This document shows positions 29,123 to 37,234 of a stretch of DNA of 64,000 nt, in pieces. This DNA is from Ruminococcus sp. Phil11. Lineage in GTDB: Bacteria > Bacillota > Clostridia > Oscillospirales > Ruminococcaceae. A program made the position numbers and the translations under genes. Position 1 is the stretch's first letter. Every line of letters begins with the position of its first letter. Under the pieces are notes generated by a model. It searched no databases, was not told the origin of the DNA, and worked only from the letters and a program-made list of their open reading frames with translations. The stretch spans positions 46,799-110,798 of the forward strand of contig MSGZ01000024.1 in assembly GCA_001940925.1 (NCBI GenBank). The letters are read 5' to 3'.

Positions 29123-30223
29123 TCACGCCTTGAACAGTGCGCGGATGAAATTATAGAAAAACGGTGTGCCGACGCCGCCGTCATGTCCGCCGCCCGGCAC
29201 GGAGACCCAGATATGATCGGTGTTGTTGCGCGTGAACAGATTGTGGTACTGCTCCGGGAAGTCTCCGACCATGCCGTCCGCCGTGCCGCCGGTGATCATC
29301 AGCAGATACGGCAGATACGGCTCCGACATGCGGAACTGCTCCTCACGGATACTGCCCACATGCTCCATGAAATTGTCGCGGGCGGGCACAACGCCAGGAG
29401 CAGGGGAGCTCGCCGCGATATAGCCGAACAGATCCGGCCGCATGATGCCGATATAGAGCGACTCTCTGCCGCCCATGGAAAAGCCGCCGATCGCGGTGTT
29501 CTCGCGCCCCGTTTTGCAGGGATAATGCGATTCGATATAGGGCATCAGGCTGCCGGTGAGGTCATCCAGGAAGGCGTCGTAATACGGCACCTCCTGTGCG
29601 TTGATGCCGTCGCAGTTGTCCTTGTTCGGGTTCGTATACATGAAGGTGAACACAATGATCATCGGCTCCGCCTCGCCGGCTTCGATCAGGCCGGCTGCGC
29701 TCTCCATGATGCCGAAGCCGTTGAGCATCGTATACTCATTGCCCTGAATGCCGTGGTTGACGTAAAAGACCGGATACTGCTTTGCGGGATCGTACCCGGG
29801 CGGCAGCCAGACATGCGCGCCCTTTTCCTTGTTCGCCTTCTGCGAGAAATACGTGATGTGCGTCAGCTCGCCGCCGCGTGCGTTCAGTATGTTCTGCGGC
29901 ACCTGCTGCACCCAGCTGCTGCGCACCTGCTCCATATAGGCTTTCGGGTCGGTGCTGCTGTGCTGCGCGGGCGGATTCAGGATCAGTGCCTTGAGCAGCG
30001 AAAGATCGGCGGCATCCAGCCTGCCGTTTGCGTCCAGATCGGCGGCCTCAAGGTCCGGACTGCCGCTTTCCTTCAGCAGCCAGTCTGTCAGGCAGCGGAC
30101 GTCGTTCCGGTCGGTGCTGCCGGTTCTGTCTGCGTCTCCCAGGACGGCAGCGGATGCCGGACAGACTGCTGTACAGAAGGTCAGGAGCGCGGCAGCCAGT
30201 ACCGCTGCGTGTTTCATGTTCAT
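29123..30223 (-). CDS. Esterase (CE1-like alpha/beta hydrolase) with N-terminal dockerin
   Basis: The 366-residue secreted enzyme has a signal peptide. A dockerin lies immediately after it (GDADRTGSTDRNDVRCLTDW and ADLDANGRLDAADLSLLKAL, residues 28-85). An esterase-D/CE1 type catalytic domain follows with KGAHVWLPPGYDPAKQYPVFYV, nucleophile motif GGFSMGGRESLYI, and catalytic His in PGGGHDGGVG. CE1 enzymes remove feruloyl or acetyl groups from xylan, so the likely substrate is decorated hemicellulose. The N-terminal dockerin position is less usual than C-terminal. It has its own promoter at 30354-30382. Confidence 0.9.
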   Translation of the reverse strand: MNMKHAAVLAAALLTFCTAVCPASAAVLGDADRTGSTDRNDVRCLTDWLLKESGSPDLEAADLDANGRLDAADLSLLKALILNPPAQHSSTDPKAYMEQVRSSWVQQVPQNILNARGGELTHITYFSQKANKEKGAHVWLPPGYDPAKQYPVFYVNHGIQGNEYTMLNGFGIMESAAGLIEAGEAEPMIIVFTFMYTNPNKDNCDGINAQEVPYYDAFLDDLTGSLMPYIESHYPCKTGRENTAIGGFSMGGRESLYIGIMRPDLFGYIAASSPAPGVVPARDNFMEHVGSIREEQFRMSEPYLPYLLMITGGTADGMVGDFPEQYHNLFTRNNTDHIWVSVPGGGHDGGVGTPFFYNFIRALFKA

Positions 30224-30353
30224 AAGATGTATCCCCCAGTCAAATAAATTGATATTTTCTATGATCTCCGTGTCCCTGAACGGCGCGGAGAAGGCTGCGG
30301 AAGATACGGCTCTGCGATGAAACCGGTACAGGATACCGCTTTCCGCTTTTTAT

Positions 30354-30382
30354 ACTATAACACATATCCAAAGAGAATGCAA
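30354..30382 (-). promoter_or_regulatory. Sigma-A promoter of the dockerin esterase
   Basis: TTGCAT and TATAGT on the minus strand are spaced by 17 bp. It is back to back with the plus-strand promoter at 30428-30456. Confidence 0.7.
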
Positions 30383-30427
30383 GAGAAAATATACAGGTAT
30401 CTGTTGATTATTTCTGCTTTTCCGCCC

Positions 30428-30456
30428 TTGACGCGGCGCAGGGATTATGATACAAT
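30428..30456 (+). promoter_or_regulatory. Sigma-A promoter of the macro-domain gene
   Basis: TTGACG and TACAAT are spaced by 17 bp, 30 bp before the start codon. Confidence 0.75.
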
Positions 30457-30486
30457 AAATATATCAATTGACGGAGGTGCAATGTC

Positions 30487-31539
30487 ATGCCTTTGAAGCT
30501 GTTATATACCGATCTGACACGGTTCCCGTGTGATGCGGCTGTGATCGCCGCGGACGAATCTTTGCAGTACGGCGGCAGCGTGTTCGGTGCGTGCGGAAGC
30601 AGAGCCGGTATGTCGCTGACGGATGAACTGCGGGCACTGGGCGGATGTGCGGCAGGGGAGGCAAAGACCCTGCGCAGCCGTGCGGCCGTATCCGGGCTTT
30701 CCTGCAAAAAGCTGATCGTCACAGCGGCACCGGTCTGGCGCGGCGGAGATCAGCATGAAACAGAGACGCTCGCGGACTGCTACCGGCACAGCCTAGAAGA
30801 AGCCGCGGCGCAGGGCTGCAGAAAGATCGCCGTCAGTCTGATCGACTCCGGCGTTTATGGCTTCCCGAAGGACATTGCGCTGGAAACTGCGGTGCAGACG
30901 ATCCTGTCACATCCGCTGACTGCAAAGCTGGACGTTTATCTCGTCCGGTTTGACTGGCACAGCTACGGCGCACACCGGGAGACGCTCGCGGAACTGGAAC
31001 AGTATCTTGCAAAGCGGCTTCATCCGGCGCAGGCGCATCCGCTGCATGATACGTTCGCAGGGGCTGCGGCGAATGCTTCCGCATTCTTCCGGAAGGAAAA
31101 GAAGTCTGATTTTGCCGCTTCGGCATACATGGAGAGCGGGATCCCTGCGGAATGCGCTGCGGAGAAAGCGTCGCTGGACGAGCGTCTGAAGCAGCTTGAC
31201 GAGGGCTTCACGGAAATGCTGCTGCGGCTCATTGACGAGCGGGGCATGTCGGATGCCGAATGCTATAAAAAGGCGAATCTCTCGAAGCAGCTTTTCTCCA
31301 AGATCCGCTCGAAACCGCATTACCGCCCGCAAAAGGAGACCGCGATCGCGCTGGCACTTGCACTGAAGCTTGACCTTGAAAGCACGAACGCGCTGCTGCG
31401 GACGGCGGGGCTTTCGCTCTCGCACAGCAGCAAATTTGACGTCATCATCGAATATTTCATTGACCGGAAAATCTACAATGTATTCGAGATCAACGAGGCA
31501 CTGGAGCAGTACGATCAGCCGCTGCTCGGCTCGGAATAA
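30487..31539 (+). CDS. Macro-domain protein with C-terminal helical domain
   Basis: The 350-residue cytosolic protein begins with a macro domain (about 1-175) that binds ADP-ribose-type ligands. Signature regions are DAAVIAADESLQYGGSV and CRKIAVSLIDSGVYGFPKDIA. The C-terminal part (about 230-350) is helical, with ECYKKANLSKQLFSKIRS resembling an XRE-type helix-turn-helix and SKFDVIIEYFIDRKIYNVFE. The fusion suggests a regulator or processing enzyme that responds to ADP-ribose derivatives; this is inference. The VWA gene follows within 95 bp on the same strand. Confidence 0.87.
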   Translation: MPLKLLYTDLTRFPCDAAVIAADESLQYGGSVFGACGSRAGMSLTDELRALGGCAAGEAKTLRSRAAVSGLSCKKLIVTAAPVWRGGDQHETETLADCYRHSLEEAAAQGCRKIAVSLIDSGVYGFPKDIALETAVQTILSHPLTAKLDVYLVRFDWHSYGAHRETLAELEQYLAKRLHPAQAHPLHDTFAGAAANASAFFRKEKKSDFAASAYMESGIPAECAAEKASLDERLKQLDEGFTEMLLRLIDERGMSDAECYKKANLSKQLFSKIRSKPHYRPQKETAIALALALKLDLESTNALLRTAGLSLSHSSKFDVIIEYFIDRKIYNVFEINEALEQYDQPLLGSE

Positions 31540-31564
31540 AAGTCAACTGCCGGTTGACCCTTTT

Positions 31565-31621
31565 CCTTTCGGTTTGTGGTATGATAAAGACACAGGAAAC
31601 AATCCGCCCCAAACCGAAAGG
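31565..31621 (+). promoter_or_regulatory. Inverted repeat covering the VWA ribosome-binding site
   Basis: CCTTTCGGTTTG (31565-31576) and CAAACCGAAAGG (31610-31621) are perfect 12-bp complements separated by 33 nt. The 3' arm contains the AAAGG of the ribosome-binding site for the gene at 31632. It could be an RNA hairpin that hides the site, or a DNA operator. Confidence 0.65.
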
Positions 31622-31631
31622 AGAAATCACA

Positions 31632-32252
31632 ATGAAAAACAATCTCACGGAAATGGTCTTTATCCTCGACCGCAGCGGCTCGATGAGCGGGCTGGAAAAC
31701 GACACGATCGGCGGCTTCAACGCGATGATCGCGAAGCAGAAGAAGGAGGAAGGCGCGGCGTTCGTCACGACGGTGCTGTTCGATACGCGGCATGAGATCC
31801 TGCATGACCGTCTGCCGCTGGACAAGGTGCCGGTCATGACGGACAAGGACTACTGCGTCGGAGGCGGAACGGCTCTGCTCGATGCAGTCGGCGCGGCGAT
31901 CAAACAGATCGAAATGATCCACAAATACGCCCGCCCCGAGGATGTGCCCGAGCACACGATCTTCATTATCACGACGGACGGACACGAAAATTCCAGCTGC
32001 AATTACAGCTATGCCGACATCAAGAAGATGATCGAATCGGCGAAGAAAAAGGGCTGGGAGTTCCTGTTTCTCGGCGCGAACATCGACGCTGCCGCCGAAG
32101 CTGCAAGGATCGGCATTTCCCGCGACCGTGCGGCGGATTATCAGGCGACCGAATGCGGAACACAGTGCCTGTTCGAGGCTGTGCACAAATCGGTCGCGGC
32201 GGTGCGCCGGAAGGGTACCCTCGCGGACAACTGGAAGGACGCGCTCAAATAA
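31632..32252 (+). CDS. VWA-domain protein
   Basis: The 206-residue protein is almost entirely a von Willebrand factor A domain. The metal-ion-dependent adhesion motif is FILDRSGSMSG, with the threonine region VGGGTALLDAV and the acidic IITTDGHENSS. There is no signal peptide, so it acts in the cytosol, where VWA proteins often serve in metal-dependent assemblies with ATPases or stress proteins. ATG 31632 is used rather than track start 31554 because AAAGGAG precedes it. It is downstream of the macro-domain gene and likely shares its function. Confidence 0.9.
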   Translation: MKNNLTEMVFILDRSGSMSGLENDTIGGFNAMIAKQKKEEGAAFVTTVLFDTRHEILHDRLPLDKVPVMTDKDYCVGGGTALLDAVGAAIKQIEMIHKYARPEDVPEHTIFIITTDGHENSSCNYSYADIKKMIESAKKKGWEFLFLGANIDAAAEAARIGISRDRAADYQATECGTQCLFEAVHKSVAAVRRKGTLADNWKDALK

Positions 32253-32258
32253 GACAAA

Positions 32259-32297
32259 CCCCTGCACCCGGTACATCGCCGGGTGCAGGGGCTTTTT
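32259..32297. terminator. Terminator between VWA gene and left pilus operon
   Basis: A 13-bp perfect stem CCCCTGCACCCGG / CCGGGTGCAGGGG with a 7-nt loop is followed by CTTTTTG. It can act for both convergent units. Confidence 0.9.
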
Positions 32298-32298
32298 G

Positions 32299-32976
32299 TT
32301 ATGATGCTTCTTCCGGTTTGTCCAGCCTGTCGGCGCGGATCGTGACACGGCTCTGACCGCTCAGCGTACAGGTATACAGCGTCAGATCCCAGTCTGCCGA
32401 CTGCCCGCGGAACATCTGCTCAACATCCTGTCCCCCGATCACCTCAATGAACGAGACTCTGTACGGATGCCCGATGCCGTTTGTATCGGTGAACGAGAAC
32501 TGCGAACCGGTCGTCAGTTCTCCGATCCTGCCGAAATGCGAGGAATAATTGTGCGCCATGATGATGAGATCGTTCGTCTCCGCGCTTCCGCTGTAGCGGC
32601 AGGGTGCCAGCTTCAGATTCGGATAGCTCCAGCTGCTCATGACGGGCAGCTCAAGACCCAGCGAGGGCAGCGTAAGATATCCGCAGTAGGCGGCATTGCC
32701 GATGACAATGTCCGCGGTCTCACTCTGCACGGGTGCAGTTTCGGCTTCTTCGTAGTATGTAAACAAATCCTCTTTTGCCGGGACGGGTGCTGCTTCTGCG
32801 GGTTTCGGTGCTTCTGCGGGCGGCTCCGGGATCTGCTTTTTCAGGGTTTCCAGAATCGCCTCCGAATGCGCCGCCGCTTCATTGCTCTGCCGGATATTGT
32901 ACAGGCAGAGCAGACCCGCTGCGGCGATCATCAGAACGCCGAGGAGTACGACAAGCTTCCATGTATTATTCTTCAT
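32299..32976 (-). CDS. Second sortase of the left pilus operon
   Basis: The 225-residue protein has an N-terminal membrane anchor (LVVLLGVLMIAAAGLLCLY) and a Pro/Ala linker. A sortase domain follows with catalytic His in IIMAHNYSSHFG, Cys in LTLYTCTLSGQSRVTI, and the Arg at the end of that strand. It is shorter than the class C enzymes nearby and lacks their C-terminal membrane segment. It may anchor the finished pilus or attach the pilin to peptidoglycan (housekeeping-like role). It overlaps the pilin gene by 11 bp. The ATG start at 32976 is preferred over GTG 32994 in the track. Confidence 0.85.
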   Translation of the reverse strand: MKNNTWKLVVLLGVLMIAAAGLLCLYNIRQSNEAAAHSEAILETLKKQIPEPPAEAPKPAEAAPVPAKEDLFTYYEEAETAPVQSETADIVIGNAAYCGYLTLPSLGLELPVMSSWSYPNLKLAPCRYSGSAETNDLIIMAHNYSSHFGRIGELTTGSQFSFTDTNGIGHPYRVSFIEVIGGQDVEQMFRGQSADWDLTLYTCTLSGQSRVTIRADRLDKPEEAS

Positions 32977-33934
32977 CTTTCTTCTTTCCCGCACGCATCG
33001 AAATGCCTGCGCCGATCAGGATGATGCCGCCCAGTGACAGCGGCAGGACAGGCCACCAGAGCTGACCCGTCTGCACGAGCTGCGGCGGAGGCGTGGTCTG
33101 CGGGGGCACGGTCGTCTGCGGCGGTGCCGTGGTTTCCGGCGGTGCCTGATAGGAATTGCGGATCACGAACTGCGTGTTGTTGGAGTCGATCATGACGGAA
33201 TAATCCGCGGGGATCTCCCGCTCCGCTACCGTCCAGACTGCGCCGTCATTCAGCGCGCTCCATGTATATTCCCATTCGTTCTCCGCGTTCAGCAGGACAG
33301 TATCATACCGTGTGCCGTCTTTGAACAAATCAACGCTGATTTCCTGCGGACGCTTTTGGTACTGGTCGTCGTTGTCAGCCCAGATCTTTCTGACCGTATA
33401 TTTCGTCGCCTGATTCGAGAGGTCGGAATAATAGAATTTCGGATATGCGTCATAGTCAATGCCGGCATCGGCATCGTTGATCTCAAGCAGCAGCGCAGAA
33501 GGGAAGTAGGTCGTGTTGCCGACCTGCAGCGTTTTGCCGACGGCAAGATACAGACCGTTGTTCAGGCCGCCGAATGCAAGCTCGCCGGACGTATTTGTGC
33601 TGCCGTTTGAAAGCGGCGCAAGTCCTGCTTCGGCCACGTAGCTTGCAATGGTTTTGGCAGCGGTATCGACCGCGTCCGCAGAAAGGTCGCCGAGATCCAT
33701 GCTGTAGCCGGAAAGCTCCGGGATGAATTCGACTTCTGAGCCGTTCCGTTTACCGATCCGGTACAGTGTCCACTCCATGCCGCTGAGGATCGTATCGTCC
33801 TGACGGCAGACCAGTGTAATTGTTTTGTTTTCAGCAGCCTCTGCTTTTTGTGCGTACTGCTGCGGCAGCATCAGGAGCACCGCTGCGATCAGCGGCAGAA
33901 TCATCCGATGTTTTCTTCTTCGTGCAGCCGTCAT
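32966..33934 (-). CDS. Cna-B pilin-like surface protein with LVQTG sorting signal
   Basis: The 322-residue protein has a signal peptide. An N-terminal pilin domain (NKTITLVCRQDDTILSGMEW, then GLNNGLYLAVG) is followed by a Cna-B domain (TVRKIWADNDDQYQKRP through AVWTVAEREIPADYSV). A Pro/Thr wall spacer, the sorting motif QLVQTG, a hydrophobic segment and the AGKKKDEE tail end it. The motif differs from the usual LPxTG by Val in place of Pro. It lies between two sortases with 4- and 11-bp overlaps and is their probable substrate. Confidence 0.88.
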   Translation of the reverse strand: MTAARRRKHRMILPLIAAVLLMLPQQYAQKAEAAENKTITLVCRQDDTILSGMEWTLYRIGKRNGSEVEFIPELSGYSMDLGDLSADAVDTAAKTIASYVAEAGLAPLSNGSTNTSGELAFGGLNNGLYLAVGKTLQVGNTTYFPSALLLEINDADAGIDYDAYPKFYYSDLSNQATKYTVRKIWADNDDQYQKRPQEISVDLFKDGTRYDTVLLNAENEWEYTWSALNDGAVWTVAEREIPADYSVMIDSNNTQFVIRNSYQAPPETTAPPQTTVPPQTTPPPQLVQTGQLWWPVLPLSLGGIILIGAGISMRAGKKKDEE

Positions 33935-34857
33935 TCTGATTCACCTTTCCTTTCCTTCTGATCCAGCTCTTTTTGGAGCGTATATGCGGAGAGATATCGT
34001 TTTTTGCCGCGTCTGCCGGTGATCGTCCAGTAGATGATCAGGACAATGACCAGCGGGACAATGACAAACGGCAGAGAGATCATCTGATCGACAAGGATCG
34101 CGTCAGCGGGAATTCTGACTCTGCGGACGGTTTCATCGCCTTCGTCTTCTTCCTCGGAAATGACCGTGTCGATGCGGTGCCCTCTGACCAGAAGTCTGTG
34201 CGTGTTGATGCCGTAGGGGGTGCAGGTCATCAGCGTGACCAGATCCTTGTCAGGCTCCGGCCGGAGCAGCTCCGTTTCATAGGGACGCACGACATTGATC
34301 TGATCGACCTCATAGGTAAAAATATCGTCGAGGACGGAGATGCTGAACTGATCGTCCTCGGTCAGCTGATCGAGATCGGAAAAAAGCTTTGCCGAGGGCA
34401 GGCCTCTGTGCGCGGAGATGACCGCGTGGCTGCCCTTGCCGCCGACCGGCAGTGAGGTACCCTCCAGATGTCCGACTGCGACATTGAGCACCTCCGGACT
34501 TGTGCCGTGATAAACAGGGAGATGCACGCCGATCTTCGGGATATCAATATAGCCGATGATGCCCGTGCCCGGAATGTTCAGCACGCTGGAGTAATCGGTC
34601 AGGGCTTCATACTGCGACATCGGGTCTGCAAGAGATGCCAGTGCCGTATTGTAAGCATGTGCCCGGTCGAGCATTTCATCCTTCTGGGACGTATCCAGAA
34701 CACCGACGGCTTTGTTATAGTCCTCGATGATCTTGGTCTGCGTCCGGTCATTCCACCAACTGCTGAACGGCGGATACAGAAAAACTGCAATGCCGGTCAG
34801 CATGATGAGAACAAGCAGTGCCGTCAGCAGGATATCAGACGCTTTCTTTTTCTTCAT
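33931..34857 (-). CDS. Class C (pilus) sortase, left operon
   Basis: The 308-residue enzyme has N- and C-terminal membrane segments as in pilin polymerases. The catalytic His is in SAHRGLPSAKLFSDLD, the Cys in TLMTCTPYGINTHRLLVRG, and the Arg in the same strand. DPMSQYEAL may be the class C lid that occludes the active site. Start 34857 follows GGAG; the track start 34941 lies in the previous gene. It is closely related to the class C sortase at 43920, consistent with duplication of the pilus locus. Confidence 0.94.
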   Translation of the reverse strand: MKKKKASDILLTALLVLIMLTGIAVFLYPPFSSWWNDRTQTKIIEDYNKAVGVLDTSQKDEMLDRAHAYNTALASLADPMSQYEALTDYSSVLNIPGTGIIGYIDIPKIGVHLPVYHGTSPEVLNVAVGHLEGTSLPVGGKGSHAVISAHRGLPSAKLFSDLDQLTEDDQFSISVLDDIFTYEVDQINVVRPYETELLRPEPDKDLVTLMTCTPYGINTHRLLVRGHRIDTVISEEEDEGDETVRRVRIPADAILVDQMISLPFVIVPLVIVLIIYWTITGRRGKKRYLSAYTLQKELDQKERKGESE

Positions 34858-35449
34858 GGGGGTTCTCCAGGATATGCGGCAGATCAAACGGATACAGCCG
34901 GAACCGCACAACGCCGAGGATGTTCTCATCCGGAACGGCACCGAACGCGGAATAGCGGCTGTCCACGGAGACTGCGCGGTTGTCGCCCATGACGAACCAG
35001 CGGTTCTCCTTGACCAGATAAGGGAATACGATGTCGCATTCGCCGAGTGCTGCGGAATTGATATACGGCTCGTCCAGCGGCTCGCCGTTCAGCGTGACAT
35101 TGCCTTTTTCGTCGATGTCTATCGTGTCGCCTGCAACGGCGATCACGCGCTTCAGCAGCAGCTTTTTATTATAGTATAATGCAATGATATCGCCGCGCTT
35201 TGCATTCTGCAGCTTGCTGCAGAAAACGATCTGATTGCTGAACAGGGTCGGCTCCATGCTCGTGCCGGTCACGCGGACGGCAGGCAGGAACAGCCATGAG
35301 ATCAGCACGGCGGCGGATGCGGCTTCTGCAACGGAGATGAACGTATTTTTCAGCGTGGCAGCGAACTGCTTTTTATAACGCCGCCGGTTCAGCTCCTTTT
35401 TGAACTGCTCCGCGGTCGGGATCTCGTCAAGGCTTGTGAACTTATGCAT
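34835..35449 (-). CDS. Signal peptidase I, left pilus operon
   Basis: The 204-residue protein has one membrane segment. The catalytic Ser is in TGTSMEPTL and the Lys in KLLLKRVIAVAGD; the family box GDNRAVSVDSR is present. It would remove signal peptides from secreted pilus subunits. It overlaps the sortase by 23 bp and the small coiled-coil gene by 8 bp, so it is dedicated to this operon. It is a paralogue of the enzyme at 36605, sharing the N-terminal ELNRxRYxK motif. Confidence 0.94.
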   Translation of the reverse strand: MHKFTSLDEIPTAEQFKKELNRRRYKKQFAATLKNTFISVAEAASAAVLISWLFLPAVRVTGTSMEPTLFSNQIVFCSKLQNAKRGDIIALYYNKKLLLKRVIAVAGDTIDIDEKGNVTLNGEPLDEPYINSAALGECDIVFPYLVKENRWFVMGDNRAVSVDSRYSAFGAVPDENILGVVRFRLYPFDLPHILENPHEEKESV

Positions 35450-35609
35450 CGCTGTCACCGCTTTCGGCGGGCTGCTCACCAGAGAGCAGGAGCACCTTTG
35501 CGCGAAGCGTATCGTTTTGTGCCTTCAGCTCGTCGATTTCTGTTCTGAGATAGTAGAGCATTTCGATCAGATCTGTTTTTTTTGCTTTTCGCAGTTCCTT
35601 GTCAGTCAT
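35442..35609 (-). CDS. Small MTDKE-type coiled-coil protein, left operon
   Basis: The 55-residue protein begins MTDKELRKAKKTDLIEMLYY and continues as a predicted coiled coil (LRTEIDELKAQNDTLRAKV). There is no signal peptide. AGGAGG precedes ATG 35609, which is chosen over track start 35633. It is the first gene of the left pilus operon and overlaps the signal peptidase start. A longer paralogue opens the right operon. The function is unknown; a cytosolic or membrane-proximal partner of the signal peptidase is a guess from position. Confidence 0.8.
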   Translation of the reverse strand: MTDKELRKAKKTDLIEMLYYLRTEIDELKAQNDTLRAKVLLLSGEQPAESGDSDA

Positions 35610-35664
35610 CCGGTACCTCCTGCGTACAATCATGAATTCGGTGCAGCATCTTCTTTTATTTACT

Positions 35665-35693
35665 ATTATACATCGAAAGAGAAGTCAAGTCAA
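35665..35693 (-). promoter_or_regulatory. Sigma-A promoter of the left pilus operon
   Basis: TTGACT and TATAAT on the minus strand are spaced by 17 bp, 56 bp before the coiled-coil start. Confidence 0.85.
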
Positions 35694-36025
35694 CCGATGT
35701 TGCAAAAAAAGACGCTGATTTCAAAAAAACTGTCACATCTTATAATTTAGATAGATCAAAATCGTGCATAATGCCCCCCCTTTAGCTGTTCGATTTGTGA
35801 AAAAACCTTTAATATTATACGAAATGTAATGAATCGTAAAATTGTACTTCAAACGAGCAGAGGCACATTATAACAAAAGGTATATATTTTTTTGAAAAGA
35901 ACTTTTAGTAAAAGTTGCTTTCCCGGAATGTGTCGCGTCTCCGGCTGTTTCGACAAGAAAGCATGACAAAGCTTGTGTAGTTTTCACCAAAATTGCGCAA
36001 ATAATGAAAAAACGGATAAAAGAGA
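35694..36025. other. AT-rich divergent control region of the two pilus operons
   Basis: No gene is seen in this stretch, which is far more AT-rich than its surroundings. It holds a further TATAAT at 35741-35746 without a good -35, a run of seven C at 35774-35780, and several A and T tracts. It is the natural place for regulators of both operons, but no clear operator was identified. Confidence 0.6.
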
Positions 36026-36054
36026 TTGACAAATATTACAGAAGGTGTTATAAT
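36026..36054 (+). promoter_or_regulatory. Sigma-A promoter of the right pilus operon
   Basis: Perfect consensus TTGACA, 17 bp, TATAAT. It leaves a leader of about 180 nt before the first gene; no known riboswitch was recognised in that leader. Confidence 0.9.
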
Positions 36055-36239
36055 TAGAACATGAAAGACAGAGCAAGATAGTAAATATTATATATATGCA
36101 ATTATAAAACGGAATCCGAAACAAATTCAAAAGCAACGGCGGAACCGGAATATCATTAACATTTTGAGTGAATAATTTTTATACATATCGTAATGAAACA
36201 AAAGCAGCAACATTTTTATGATTATAAAGGTGAAATCAC

Positions 36240-36587
36240 ATGACAGATAAAGAATTCAAGCGGCTCAGACGCTCCGATCTGATCGAGATCCTATATGAAT
36301 ATCAGAAGCGCGAAAAGGCACTCAACGAGGAGATCGCATCACTGAAATCCGAGCTTGAAGCCAGAGAACTGAAGATCCGGAACGCCGGGTCGATCGCGGA
36401 GGCAGTCGTGAAGCTCAACGAGCTGTTCGAGACCGCGCAGAAAACCGCAGACGAATATGTCGAGCAGGTCAAACGAAACGCAGAAAGAGAAATAAAGGAA
36501 GCTGCATCGGCGGCGGAGCAGCAGACGGCGCAGACGGAACAGTCCGCTCCGGCTCCGGAAGCTCCCGCAGCAGAAAACAGCATATAA
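36240..36587 (+). CDS. MTDKE-type coiled-coil protein, right operon
   Basis: The 115-residue protein starts MTDKEFKRLRRSDLIEILYE, matching the left-operon paralogue. A longer coiled coil follows (ALNEEIASLKSELEARELKI), then an Ala/Pro/Gln-rich tail. It has no signal peptide. AAAGGTGAAATCAC lies upstream of the ATG. It is 17 bp before the signal peptidase gene. The conserved first 20 residues are the likely functional part; no function is known to me. Confidence 0.82.
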   Translation: MTDKEFKRLRRSDLIEILYEYQKREKALNEEIASLKSELEARELKIRNAGSIAEAVVKLNELFETAQKTADEYVEQVKRNAEREIKEAASAAEQQTAQTEQSAPAPEAPAAENSI

Positions 36588-36604
36588 TAATAAAGGAATC
36601 AGAT

Positions 36605-37192
36605 ATGGCAGCTGAAAACAAGGCTCCGGTCGTGATCCCCTCGGAGGAGCAGGTCGAATCCGAGCTGAACCGGATACGCTACCGGAAACGGTTTATCCGT
36701 ACATTGCTCAATACCGCGGCCGTGCTGATCGTTGTAGCGGCGGCAGCGGTACTGGTATCGACAATATTGATGCCGGTCATTCAGGTATCAGGCGACAGCA
36801 TGAGCCCGACGCTGAATGACGGCGACATTTTAGTGACGCTTAACACAGACAGCGTCACTTACGGGGATCTCTGCTGCGTTTCGTGGCAGAACAAAATGCT
36901 CCTGAAGCGCGTGATCGGGCTGGCGGGTGACGTCATTTCGATCAGCGAAGAAGGCAGCGTCACTGTCAACGGCAAGCTCCTCGATGAACCTTATGTTACA
37001 GAGAAGAGTGCCGGACAGTGCGACATTGCATTTCCGTATGAGGTGCCCGCTGATAAAATCTTCATTCTCGGAGATAACCGCATGCTTTCGGCGGACAGCC
37101 GGAACAGCGATATCGGCAGCATCGGCGCGGAACAGATCGTCGGAAAGGTTTTGTTCCGGGTCTGGCCGCTGCGGAAACAGGATCAATCCTAA
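36605..37192 (+). CDS. Signal peptidase I, right pilus operon
   Basis: The 195-residue enzyme has one membrane segment (LIVVAAAAVLVSTILMPVI). The catalytic Ser is in SGDSMSPTL, the Lys in KMLLKRVIGLAGD, and the box GDNRMLSADSR is present. It is co-transcribed with the tip adhesin and pilin, so it probably processes them. The N-terminus ELNRIRYRKRFIRTLLNTA resembles the left-operon enzyme (ELNRRRYKKQFAATLKNT), supporting common descent. Confidence 0.94.
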   Translation: MAAENKAPVVIPSEEQVESELNRIRYRKRFIRTLLNTAAVLIVVAAAAVLVSTILMPVIQVSGDSMSPTLNDGDILVTLNTDSVTYGDLCCVSWQNKMLLKRVIGLAGDVISISEEGSVTVNGKLLDEPYVTEKSAGQCDIAFPYEVPADKIFILGDNRMLSADSRNSDIGSIGAEQIVGKVLFRVWPLRKQDQS

Positions 37193-37234
37193 AATCATTC
37201 CGTTATCACGGAGGAAAGGAGGAGCAGATCACCC

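Noticed and set aside
35774-35780. Run of seven C as a phase-variation switch
   Set aside because: The run is short, intergenic, and does not lie between a -35 and -10 box of either mapped promoter, so there is no support beyond its presence.
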